Of a stretch of 64,000 bases of DNA, positions 36,684-46,229 are shown piece by piece. Source of the stretch: Polytrichum commune (Eukaryota > Streptophyta > Polytrichopsida > Polytrichales > Polytrichaceae); NCBI GenBank assembly GCA_950295325.1, contig OX485806.1:37202001-37266000 (forward strand), written 5' to 3'. The notes under the pieces were generated by a model. That model made no database searches, was not told the DNA's origin, and was given only the letters and a program-made list of their open reading frames with translations. Position 1 is the stretch's first letter, and each line of letters starts with the position of its first letter. The position numbers were made by a program, and so were the translations under genes.

Positions 36684-37623
36684 GGTGCATGCTATATCTT
36701 CGCCACCTTCGACACAAGTATCGGAGGGAAAGCTTCCAGATATGGATATACTAGAGGACGAGCATGAGGTAGAAGAAGAGTCTCTTGGAGATGATGCTCA
36801 CTTTCTAGGTAGTGAGGATGAGATTCGGACCAGGCAAAAAGTTAACTCTGTGGCCACGATTACAAGCTTGAGATTTCAACTAAACAGTTCTTCGCGATTT
36901 AATATTCCGTTGTGCAGATTGATGGCAATGCCAATGGTACGGCCAGCTCTGGCATCCGATCTTGCTAAGCTCGAGCAAGAATTTGTGCACGGATACAGAG
37001 AAGGCGCTTCGGTCTTTTATGTTACAATCACCAATGAAGACGGAAATACCCATGAAGTGACGGAAGCTGATAAAGCTTCTTGGGGTCCTATTTGGGACGC
37101 CAAAAACGCCATTTTCAACTCATTTCTCCTCTCGGATCCAGCATTGGCTCCATTCACAAATTTGATGTTCTTTGTGTGCGACGGCAACCAAGGCGTCAAA
37201 CTTGGTTAAATCACATTGACAGACTTCACGGAACTGATGAGGATTGGCATTATTTGGTGGATTCAATTCTCCTGGACACAAAGGGAAAAAATGGACTTGT
37301 TATGCAAGTCATGCACAACATAAACAAGTATGTTCATTCTCTTTTGATATATAATTTTTCATTGAAAATTCAATATTATTTCATTTTTTTTCTTACTACG
37401 ATAATCTAATATCTTCCATTTGATTTTTGTATTTAGACATACAGAGGACTCTCATGTGAAGACCAATATTGTCCATACCCTCTTCAGGGTTCAGAAGTAT
37501 GGTCTTATGTCAATTGAACAATTCAATGACATTTTGAGTCCAACCGACCTCAAAAAGGGCAAGAAGTCTTAGAAGATTTGGTATTCGTTACCATTACATG
37601 TATTTACAAATTTCATATTTCAG
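36684..37623 (+). pseudogene. Cargo gene exons 3-4: acidic segment and ParB-like domain
   Basis: Exon 3 (36684-37327) starts after TAG|GTGCATGC. It encodes an acidic stretch (DMDILEDEHEVEEESLGDD) and then LASDLAKLEQEFVHGY, SVFYVTI, WDAKNAIFNSFLLSDP and MFFVCDGN. The last motif, a hydrophobic strand ending in DGN, sits where ParB-type nuclease domains have DG-(H/N)HR. Just after it the frame shifts by one base, and the alternative frame continues RRQTWLNHIDRLHGTDEDWH, then VDSILLDTKGKNGLVMQVMHNINK. Exon 4 (37437-37623) continues HTEDSHVKTNIVHTLFRVQK and is crossed by a TAG at 37570-37572, though the phase after it still fits the next exon. ParB-like domains bind or cut DNA or use nucleotides; which applies here is unknown. 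Confidence 0.5.
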
Positions 37624-37667
37624 GTGCGTCACGGAATAGTCCTAATGATTTTGTAAAATATGTGAAC

Positions 37668-38855
37668 TTTGATGGTGGGCTATAGGTTAAGATTTCAGGT
37701 TCTCACATTTTGTGGATGTCCAATATATGGGGTTCGGGACCGAACCCCAATTAGAAGGTTCCTAAGTAGCCTCATTTCAGGTTAGAATCTAACACTTTGA
37801 AGCCTCGGCTCTAGTTTGATTTTTCACATGCTCACTTTATGTTGGTTTAGTTACCTTCATTTCATGTTAGAATGTAAATCTTTGAAAGTGGCCTATAGGC
37901 TTAGATTTCAGGGTCTCATTTTATGTGGGTGTCCAATATATGGGTTTCGGGACCGAAACCTTCCTTTGGAGGTCTAGAAGGTCACATTTTGAAGCCTCGG
38001 CTTCAAGTTTCACATTATAGGTGCTCACTTTATATTTATCTAGTTGGCCTCATTTCAGGTTAGAATCTAACAATAAGAGGCCTCGGCTCTAGGTTCAGAT
38101 TTAAGGTAAACACTGTATGTTGTTTTAGTTGGCCTCATTTCAGGTTAGACTCTAACTCTAAGTGGCCTCATTTGAACTTAGAAACTGACACTTTGAATCC
38201 TCCGCTCTAGTTTGAGATTTCAGGTGCTCACTTTATATAAGTCTAGTTGCCACATTTCAAGTTAGAATCTAACATTTTGAAGCCTAGGCTCTAGTATGAG
38301 AATTCGGGTGCTCACTTTATTTTGGTTTGGATGGCCTCATTTCAGGTTAGAATCTAACACTTTGAAGCCTCGGCTCTAGTTTGATTTTTCACATGCTCAC
38401 TTTATGTTGGTTTAGTTAGCTTCATTTCAGGTTAGAATCTAAGTCTTTGAAAGTGGCCTATAAGCTTAGATATGAGGTTCTCACATTATGTGGCTGTCCA
38501 ATATATGGGTTTCGGGACCGAAACCTTCATTTTGAGGTCAAGAGGGTCACATTTTGAAGCCTCGGCTTCAAGGTTCGAATTACAGGTGCTCACTTTATAT
38601 ATATGTAGTTGGCCTCATTTCAGGTTAGAATCTAACACTTTGAAGCCTCGGCTCTAGTTTGAGATTTCGGGTGCTCACTTTATATAAGTCTAGTTGGCCA
38701 CATTTCAGGTTAAAATCAAAGACATTGAAGCCCTGGATATAGGTTCAGATTTCAGGTCTCACTTAATGTTTTGGATTTGATGGCCTCATTTCAGGTTAGA
38801 TTCTAACAATGTGAAGCCTCGGCTCTAGGTTCAGATTTCGGGTGCTCTCATTTGT
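37668..38855 (+). repeat. Tandem-repeat array 2 in a cargo-gene intron (plus orientation)
   Basis: A 1.2-kb array of the same family as array 1, in the same orientation, inside the intron 37624-38959. It contains both the 85-bp type unit and units with CCAATATATGGG and the GGTTTCGG-GA-CCGAAACC hairpin. It is more diverged than array 1 and has variants such as TTTGATTTTTCACATGCTCA. Confidence 0.88.
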
Positions 38856-38959
38856 CTAGCTCTAGTTCAGTTCTTTTGTCCAAAACATCTTGTCCAACTT
38901 ATTAATTTTATTTTCATTTCAAAATTTGGTTTCCTCGTTCTTGTTCTCTCTTTGTGGAG

Positions 38960-40638
38960 CATGAGCTGGGTCTCGCTGCCGACGAGGGTGCACGTCAGCT
39001 TGTGGAGCAATCAGAAGGAGAAGTCTCCCCTGTTGACAAGGCGGCTGCGATGAAAGCCGCAGTTGAGAAGAGATCTCTGGCACTTCGCATGAAAATGGGA
39101 AAATTGGTTGCTGTGGCGAACCCGGAGCTTACCAACGGTTGGCTACGTGAGGTACGCACCCTGATCCTTTGTCCATATCAATCTTTTAAGCTTATCCGTT
39201 TGACTGAGGAACTCACAAGAGCTCTGTCTTTCAGATTGAGCGACATTACACGTTAAACTCACTTTCCCCGGACCTCAACTTAGAGAAGTTGCAGCTCATT
39301 GCAACTTCAAGGGCGTCTCCGGCAATGAAAATAAAATGGCTAGAGTACTTTAATTCATCTGCTTCCACTCGTGAGGCCCGAAAGCTACCTCCCAAGCCTA
39401 TCAACGAAGATAAATTGGCAAATTTCTTGGCAAAGGCTTGTTTCTGGGCAGGAGTAAGTCCACTGCTTCTATTCAATTTTCAGTTCATTGAATTCATCTT
39501 TGGCATGTAATTTACACAACTATCATTCTTTATTTCATCGACTTGATTTAGAAATTGTTCCAGCTGATGCTTATTTTCTTGCTTAACAGATCTCAGAACA
39601 GGCCAGTCTCGTTTTTTACGAGACCATGCGTCAAGACCAAGTTCCTATCAACATGAGTATTGCCAGTGAGCCCATGTTATTGCCAGCGTATATCGAAGAC
39701 TGTCGCATGAAGTTATGGGACCATACCTTCAGCACCTACTTCAGAGGACAAGATTCCTTCAAAAAAGGTGACGAGTTTGTTGGATTTAACGGAGCTGACC
39801 TAGTTGTCCGCCGAGTTCTTTTTCGGTGCGTCTCTAATCTTTAAGGACTTTTCATTAATTTCAGTAATTGGTTCAGTCCATATTCTTTGTTTTGCTAGTT
39901 CGGAAGTTGTTGATGTTAATGTTATGTGCTATTTCGTAACACAGGTACTTTAAGTACGAGCTTTTGGCGAAAGGAGCTATTTCCAAAGATGACCTTCCTG
40001 TATTCTTGAACACATGGCTTGATAGATCAAACTCAGCGTGCATGTTCTCGGCTCTTCAAGAACGCACGTGGACAAGTTCTCACCTTACCGGCGGTGCCTG
40101 GTATCTTGATTGCGCTTTAAGTTTCACTCCTTCTTTTGAGAATGAGCTCAGGAAATCAAGGGAGGTTGTAGGTGATTTTGGAATTGAAATGGTTGACTTA
40201 CAGGCCATAGAAGATGAAAATGAGAGGGCAAAGGCAATGAAACGACGCATTGAAGAGGACCGAAAGAAAGCGCTGAGGGTCAAGGAAGTTGAGGAGAGAA
40301 CTGACCAAAAAGAGCGGGAGAAGGTGCAAAATTCGTTGGATAAGTCCACTAGAAAGGGGAAAAATAAGATGAACCCCCCTCCGGAGCCACAAGGTAAGAG
40401 TCTGGTTGCTCCAAGTCCCACATATGAATCTGGTTCTCATGCTCCAACATTTTCTAGAGGCACAAAACGCGACTCGTCCTACGAGCAGTTGAGTCAAATA
40501 CCTATTATGACATATGGGGAGGAGCTCGACATCCATATTGAAGAGCTCATTCTCAACTCCTCATTGGACGACGTTCTTGGCGGTGACACGGATGAATTCA
40601 CCCCTTCCTACAACGACTTGAAAACATTCATGCTCAAG
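38960..40638 (+). CDS. Cargo gene exons 5-8: central helical region
   Basis: Exons 38960-39151, 39235-39453, 39590-39825 and 39945-40638 join in phase without any stop, encoding about 450 residues. Visible features: an Ala/Glu/Lys-rich helix (DKAAAMKAAVEKRSLALRMKM), LAKACFWAG, VFYETMRQD, FNGADLVVRRVLFRYFKYEL, WYLDCALSF, a charged coiled coil (ENERAKAMKRRIEEDRKKAL to KEREK), and a Ser/Pro-rich tail before the donor at 40639. I do not recognise the fold. In ParB-methyltransferase fusions the segment between the two domains often serves target recognition; that is only an analogy here. This part is undamaged, in contrast to the flanking domains. Confidence 0.55.
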
Positions 40639-40707
40639 GTACTGCTCTTCCTTTAAATTTATGCATTTCAATCTTGTCAATCCAATGGTGTGACCAGTAG
40701 AGTTAGA

Positions 40708-43050
40708 AAATTTGAGTATTTGCTCAACCTAGAACCGAGACTTCAAAATGTTTGATTCTAACCTGAAATGATGCCGACTAGACTTATATAAAGTGAGCAC
40801 CCGATATATGAACTTAGAGCAGAGGCTTCAAATTGTTAGATTATAACCAGAAATGAGGCAAACTAGATATATAAAGCGAGCACCCGAAACCTCAACATAG
40901 AACCGAGGCTTCAAATTGTTAGATTATAACCTGAAATGAGGCCAACTACATATATATAAAGTGAGCTCCTGTAATTTGAAGCTTGAAGCCGAGGCTTCAA
41001 AATGTGACCCTCTTGACCTCAAAATGAAGGTTTCGGTCCCGAAACCCATATATTGGACAGCCACATAATGTGAGAACCTCATATCTAAGCCTATAGGCCA
41101 CTTTCAAAGACTTAGATTCTAACCTGAAATGAGGCCAACTAAATCAACATAAAGTGAGCACCTTTAATCTGAACCTAGAGCCGAGGCCTCTAATTGTTAG
41201 ATTCTAACCTGAAATGTGGCCAACTAGACATATATAAAATGAGCACTTGAAATCTGAACCTAGAGCCGAGGCTTCAAATTGGTTGATTCTGACCTGAGAT
41301 GTGGCCAACTAGACTTATATAAAGTGAGCACATTAAATCTGAACCTAGAGCCGAGGCCTCTAATTGTTTGATTCTCACCTGAAATGTGGTCAACTAGACA
41401 TATATAAAATGAGCACTTGAAATCTGAACCTAGAGCCGAGGCTTCAAATTGGTTGATTCTGACCTGAAATGTGGCCAACTAGACTTATATAAAGTGAGCA
41501 CATTAAATCTGAACCTAGAGCCGAGGCCTCTAATTGTTTGATTCTAACCTGAAATGTGGCCAACTAGACATATATAAAATGAGCACTTGAAATCTGAACC
41601 TAGAGCCGAGGCTTCAAATTGGTTGATTCTGACCTGAAATGTGGCCAACTAGACTTATATAAAGTGAGCACCCGATATATGAGCTTAGAGCTGAGGCTTC
41701 CAATTGTTAGATTATAACCTGAAATGAGGCTAACTACATATATATAAAGTGAGCTTCTGTAATTTGAAGCTTGAAGCCGAGGCTTCAAAATGTGACCCTC
41801 TTGACCTCAAAATGAAGGTTTCGGTCCCGAAACCCATATATTGGACAACCACATAATGTGAGAACCTCATATCTAAGCCTATAGGCCACTTTCAAAGACT
41901 TAGATTCTAACCTGAAATGAGGCCAACTAAAACAACATAGAGTGAGAACCTGAAATCTTAGCCTATAGCCAACCTTCAAATTCTAGATTCTAACCTGAAA
42001 TAAGGCCAACTAAAACAACGTAAAGTGAGCACCCTAAATTTGAACCTAGAGCCGAGGCCTCTAATTGTTAGATTCTAACCTGAAATGAGGCCAACTCTAC
42101 ATGTATAAAGCGAGAACCTGAAATCTCAAAGTAGAGCCGAGGCTTCAAAGTGTTATATTCTAACCTGAAATGAGGCCAACTAGAACAACATAAAGTGAGA
42201 GCACTTGAAATCTGAACCTAGAGCCTCGGCTTCAAAGCTTTAGATTATAACCTGAAATGAGGCCAACTAGATATATATAAAGTAAGCACCTGTAATTTGA
42301 ACCTTGAAGCCGAGGCTTCAAGGTGTGACCCTCTAGACCTCAAAAGGAAGGTTTCGGTCCCGAAACCCATATATTGGACACCCACATAAAGTGAGAACCT
42401 GATATCTAAGCCTATAGGCCACTTTCAAAGACTTAGATTCTAACCTGAAATGAGGCCAACTAAAACAACATAAAGTGAGCACCTTTAATCTGAACCTAGA
42501 GCCGAGGCCTCTAATTGTTAGATTCTAACATGAAATGAGGTTAACTAGATATATATAAAGTGAGCACCTTTAATTTGAACCTTGAAGCCGAGGCTTCAGG
42601 GTGTGACCCTCTTGACCTGAAAATGAAGGATTCGGTCCCGAAACCCATATATTGGACAGCCACATAATGTGAGAACTTGAAATCTAAACCGAAAGCCACT
42701 TTCAAAGAGTTAGATTCTAACCTGAAATGAGGCCAGCTAAAATAACATAAAGTGAGCACCCGAAATATGAATTTAGAGTCGAGGCTTCATATTGTTAGAT
42801 TCTAACCTGAAATGAGGCCATGTAGACATATATAAAGTGAGCACTTCAAATATGAATTTAGAGCCGAGGCTTCATATTGTTAGATTCTAACCTGAAATGA
42901 GGCCACGTAGACATATATAAAGTGAGCACTTCAAATATGAATTAAGAGCCGAGGCTTCATATTGTTAGATTCTGACCTGAAATGAGGCCACGTAGACATA
43001 TATAAAGTGAGCACTTGAAATCTGAACTTAGAGCCGAGGCTTCAAAGTGT
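40708..43050 (-). repeat. Tandem-repeat array 3 in a cargo-gene intron (minus orientation)
   Basis: A 2.3-kb array of the same family but inverted: on the plus strand the units read CTAACCTGAAATGAGGCCAA and AAAGTGAGCACC, the reverse complement of arrays 1 and 2. It fills most of the intron 40639-43372. Hairpin blocks with GGTTTCGGTCCCGAAACC occur near 41030, 41818, 42352 and 42628. Because it is inverted, it can pair with arrays 1 and 2 across the central exons. Next to it, a 235-bp direct duplication (GATATGAATTTGAGCTTGAC at about 43052 and 43287) adjoins the next exon. Confidence 0.9.
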
Positions 43051-43372
43051 TGATATGAATTTGAGCTTGACTGTGGGTTGAGGGAATCTGGTTTGGGGGT
43101 TAGGAGTTGATATTTGACTGATTATGATTTGAGTCTAAGGGTGGGTGAGGGAAGAGGGGATTCTGGTAGGGGATAGATGTATAAAGTTTTGATTTTTCTA
43201 AGACTCTGAAATTGAAATGTAGGACTCGTAAGAGGTCTCTCGGCCCCGACACACTCTGTTTAGGGTCTAATATGTTAGTGATTTTGATATGAATTTGAGC
43301 TTGACTGTGGGTTGAGGGAATCTGGTTAGGGGTTAGGAGTTGATATGTGACTGAATTTGATTTGAGTCTAAG

Positions 43373-44883
43373 GGTGGTTGGGGGTTGAGCTGGGTGCAGC
43401 ACTCAAAAGACAAAATCCGGCACTACAAGGGTTCTCCGGAGGACCATCCCTGTTTGGACTTGATTCTTGCAGATATACCGGAAGGTCTTCCTGTTCCTGG
43501 CATATCAGACCCACCGTCGTCCATTCCCGCTTGGAATCAATAATCGAAAGAGTGGTTACAACCACTCTTTGACTTTGCCGACGAACATCTGCACGACGAC
43601 GGGGCAATTATTTTGTTTCACCCTTTTCGCATGAGTACGAAGTCCAATATTCTTGGATATTGCAAATCGTATGGTTTTGCAATTCGGAAAGAGTGGTGGG
43701 GAATGAACCGCCTTCATCTCACATCCCCATTAAATCCAGCATCAACTGTAAGATAAACCTTATGTCTTCTTGCTAATCACCGCATTCAGTTTCAATTTAA
43801 TCCTTGAGGTAGTTCTGAGTATAGACCCACCTAAGTATTATACTCATGCAGTTGTGTTGTTTACTTTGTAAACTAATGTTGTTCTTTATGTCTGGTACAT
43901 TGTAGACCATGAGGTTCGGTATTTCATTGGCGGTCAGGAGCGTGCCGGGGTCACCTGCATCGAAGTTTTCATTTCGCCTTGTCCTTGCATTGGATCCTTA
44001 TGGGGTGGATGTTGCACGGGATGATATTCTCCAGAACTTGGTCTCTCGTGAGGACCAGCTAACTAATGGATCCACACCATGGCGAGGGCCTCGTGAAAAA
44101 TCCGTGCTTCTAATGCAAATGCTAATTGAAGCATGTAGCTCCCCATGGGATATTATTCTAGACTGCACGGCAGCGACCGGTATGTCTTTGTAATCTTCCA
44201 TTTCAGTTGGTTAATCGTTAATATTGTTTTGGTCTACAAAATTCATAGTTATTTTTGTACTAAGTTTTTTCCAACTTCTTTATTTGCAGGATCTTCCATT
44301 CATGCATGCCGCAATTTGCACCGTCACATTGTGGCATTAGAGGCTGATGTTGATATTTTTGAGGCCTTACTTGCTCCATTGATTATCTCTAGAGCAGCCT
44401 CTGAAGTCACTCTTGAAGACCGTGTCACCAGTTTAGAGGATCCTGAGGGTGAAGATATCCCCGTAGAGAGGATTGTGAAAAGATCTCGGTTTACTAAGTG
44501 AGTAAGGTCCACAAATTCTCTTACATGTGTTATGTTTTTTGCTGTCATTTCTTATAAAGTTGAGTTATGAACATGGTACCATTGGCATTTGCAGATGCGA
44601 TAAATTGGGCTATCCTATTCACCGGCCTTTTTTTTGTGACCCTAAATTCTATCCCAGCCCTCCAAAGTCTTGGCAACTTCCTACATATGCAAATGATATT
44701 GCTAATCAACTAGCTGGAGGTTCTTATCAGACTTTTACATCTAAATATCGTCCGGGAAGAGTTTTAGAGTTTTTGGATATAGAAGCTTTAGAATCTGATG
44801 GTCAGGCCTCCTCTGATGCAGATATTACTGATTCTAGAATGTCTTCATCATCAGGTGATCACAGTGATTCGGATCTGATGTAA
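43373..44883 (+). pseudogene. Cargo gene exons 9-12: permuted N4/N6 methyltransferase-like domain
   Basis: Exon 9 encodes LDLILADIPEG (43460-43486), placed like motif IV (D/N/S-PP-Y/W) of amino-methyltransferases, then after a TAA at 43541 FADEHLHDDGAIILFHPFR and a GMNRLHLTSP strand. Exon 10 (43906-44179) carries PWRGPREKSVLLMQMLIEACSSPWDIILDCTAATG, split by an intron before SS. Exon 11 (44290-44497) continues IHACRNLHRHIVALEADVDIFEALLAP. The pattern EK---LL---I---S-----DIILD--A-TG-S----------HIVALE-D--- is the motif X/I/II block of the permuted (beta-type) N6-adenine/N4-cytosine family. Exon 12 (44595-44883) is an acidic, Ser-rich tail ending in DLM. The catalytic motif is altered (DIPE for DPPY) and the SAM loop reads DCTAATG for DPFxGxG, so activity is doubtful. 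Phases agree at all three introns. Confidence 0.6.
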
Positions 44884-45662
44884 TAGCTTCATGTGAATGT
44901 CTGTGTACTATCTAATATATCGTTTTTTCTTCCGTTGGTTTTTCAGTTTGTGCACTCATTCCGCATGGAATTCATTGTATGTGTATCACTTTCGGAGTTT
45001 TTGGGATTGCATATATGAAATTGCATATTTAAGTTAACTTTTGACTTCGTTTTTTTTTTATATTGTTCAAAATATTTTCTAACACCACTTGGTTACTTGT
45101 TAATGTTTGAGTGTTTGGATTTATAAAGTGTGGTGTGGTTTTTAATATTCCAATTGTCTTGTTGAATGCATCTTGTCGTTGTTCTCAAATAACACTACAC
45201 TTTTGTGGTCGTCAACTAGTAGACAATCTAAAGACAAGTAGCCAAACCAAATACACCTAACATTTTGATTTCTCAAGCATATCCTACCCACAAGAAAGAG
45301 GCCTCGGATCCGAGGCCTCTTTCCAAACCTCCTCCTCATGCTAGAACATACAAGAAATGGCCAAATGCAAAAACAAGTAGCCAACTCAAATATACATAAC
45401 ATTTTGATTTTCAAGCATAAGCTACCCACAACTAAGAGGCCTCGGATCCGAGGCCTCTTCCCATAGGTCCACCATCTTCTCAACCACACTGAATTTTCCC
45501 ACGGCCATAGGGACTTGTTGGTAATTTTAATAAACTTTTGGTCCTAAAAATTAGGCACTCCATAAATATCGGCCTCATAATTCCAAAATTAAGCTTCAAA
45601 TATGTCCTAAATCCATGGTCATAGGGGTCCTAACTTTAGTTAAATGGAGTTTTAAATTTTGA
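44884..45662. other. MULE right subterminal region with two 26-bp perfect palindromes
   Basis: No coding frame is supported. Two direct copies of a roughly 138-bp unit (about 45230-45322 and 45370-45460) share CAAGTAGCCAA, CATTTTGATTT, CAAGCATA and CTACCCACAA, and each ends in a perfect palindrome centred on GGATCC with arms AAGAGGCCTC (45296-45321 and 45434-45459). Such paired palindromes next to a transposon end could be transposase or regulator binding sites. Confidence 0.7.
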
Positions 45663-45710
45663 TTTTCTGCTCACCGCTCACCGCTCACCGCTCACATCGT
45701 AGCATTCCTG
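45663..45710 (-). repeat. Right terminal inverted repeat of the giant MULE
   Basis: Reverse-complemented it begins CAGGAATGCTACGATGTGAG and carries three GGTGAGC units where the left end has one, then AGAAAATC. The 7-bp unit expansion explains the 14-bp length difference between the ends. The target duplication GTCTATCATG follows at 45711-45720. Confidence 0.85.
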
Positions 45711-45719
45711 GTCTATCAT

Positions 45720-46220
45720 GGAGGGCCATTCGTCTTTTTGGTAGTAGTAAGGTGTGGCATGGGCGTGTTCGTATGAATGTGTGGCGCATCTATGGGTAAG
45801 GTCCAATCCTTCTTTTGCCAATTTATCTGCTTGTTCGTTTCCGTCTATGTTGACATGTGCCCTAACTTTGTATAATGTGATTGGCTGGGAGCGATTTTGG
45901 AGCAGTTGTACAATGGAGGCAAGTGTGATTTGGTCTGGGTGGTTATTGTGTAGTGTGGGATGTTTAATTTGTGTGTTTAGCATATATAGTACATTTAGGC
46001 TATCAGTAAATATGTATGCGGGTTCATTTGGATATTGGGTATTAATAATTCGTAATGTTTTGTGGATGGCAATCATTTATGCGAGTAATATATTCTGGTG
46101 GCCATGTAATCTTTTGGCTATACTAAGCCCTTTAGGGCTATAAATGCCATACCCGGCTTTTTCTCTTCTCCATACTCCAGGGGAGATTAGTTTAGGTTTT
46201 TTAAATGATCCATCAGTATA
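45720..46220 (-). pseudogene. LINE RNase H domain (copy C)
   Basis: YTDGS at about 46206-46220, GYGIYSPKGL, HGHQNIL, FTDSLNVLYML and VRAHVNIDGNEQADKLAKEG are present. The catalytic glutamate of the RAEM motif is replaced by TAA (LA-stop-MIAIH, near 46077), which destroys the gene at an active-site codon. The frame ends in DEWPSMID, where the MULE has inserted. Confidence 0.75.
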
Positions 46221-46229
46221 ATAACTAAA

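Larger units (their letters stand above)
30685..44883 (+). pseudogene. ParB-like plus N4/N6 DNA-methyltransferase-like cargo gene, about 12 exons
   Basis: I infer these exons from GT-AG borders and reading phase: 30685-30963, about 31060-31331, 36684-37327, 37437-37623, 38960-39151, 39235-39453, 39590-39825, 39945-40638, about 43373-43747, 43906-44179, 44290-44497 and 44595-44883. From 36684 onward all junction phases agree, strong evidence for one gene. Domain order: basic N-terminus, acidic segment, ParB-like domain (36.95-37.6 kb), unfamiliar helical middle with a Lys/Glu coiled coil (39.0-40.6 kb), and permuted methyltransferase-like domain (43.4-44.5 kb). Lesions: frame change in exon 2, one-base loss near 37188, TAG at 37570-37572, TAA at 43541-43543. 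Repeat arrays fill three introns. In bacteria and phages ParB domains are often fused to such methyltransferases; a plant transposon carrying this pair is unexpected. It is probably a decayed copy of a once functional gene. Confidence 0.6.
25174..45710. mobile_element. Giant Mutator-like element, 20,537 bp, with DNA-methyltransferase-like cargo
   Basis: The two ends are inverted repeats. The left end reads CAACGACGCTACCGTGTGAG then CGGTGAGCAGAAAA. The right end, reverse-complemented, reads CAGGAATGCTACGATGTGAG then CGGTGAGC, two extra GGTGAGC copies, and AGAAAA. About 28 of 34 aligned positions match. A perfect 10-bp target duplication flanks it, and LINE coding sequence resumes in frame on the other side. 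Contents: transposase gene (minus), a small ORF (minus), a divergent plus-strand multi-exon gene with ParB-like and methyltransferase-like domains, and three tandem-repeat arrays in its introns. The element is several times larger than a typical MULE. Its transposase is broken, so this copy is probably not autonomous. Confidence 0.85.

Noticed and set aside
41260-42759. Minus-strand open frames in the inverted array
   Set aside because: Same repeat family read on the other strand; products equal those of arrays 1 and 2.
31423-43050. CRISPR-like array
   Set aside because: Units are directly adjacent variants without unique spacers, lie in introns and the DNA is eukaryotic.
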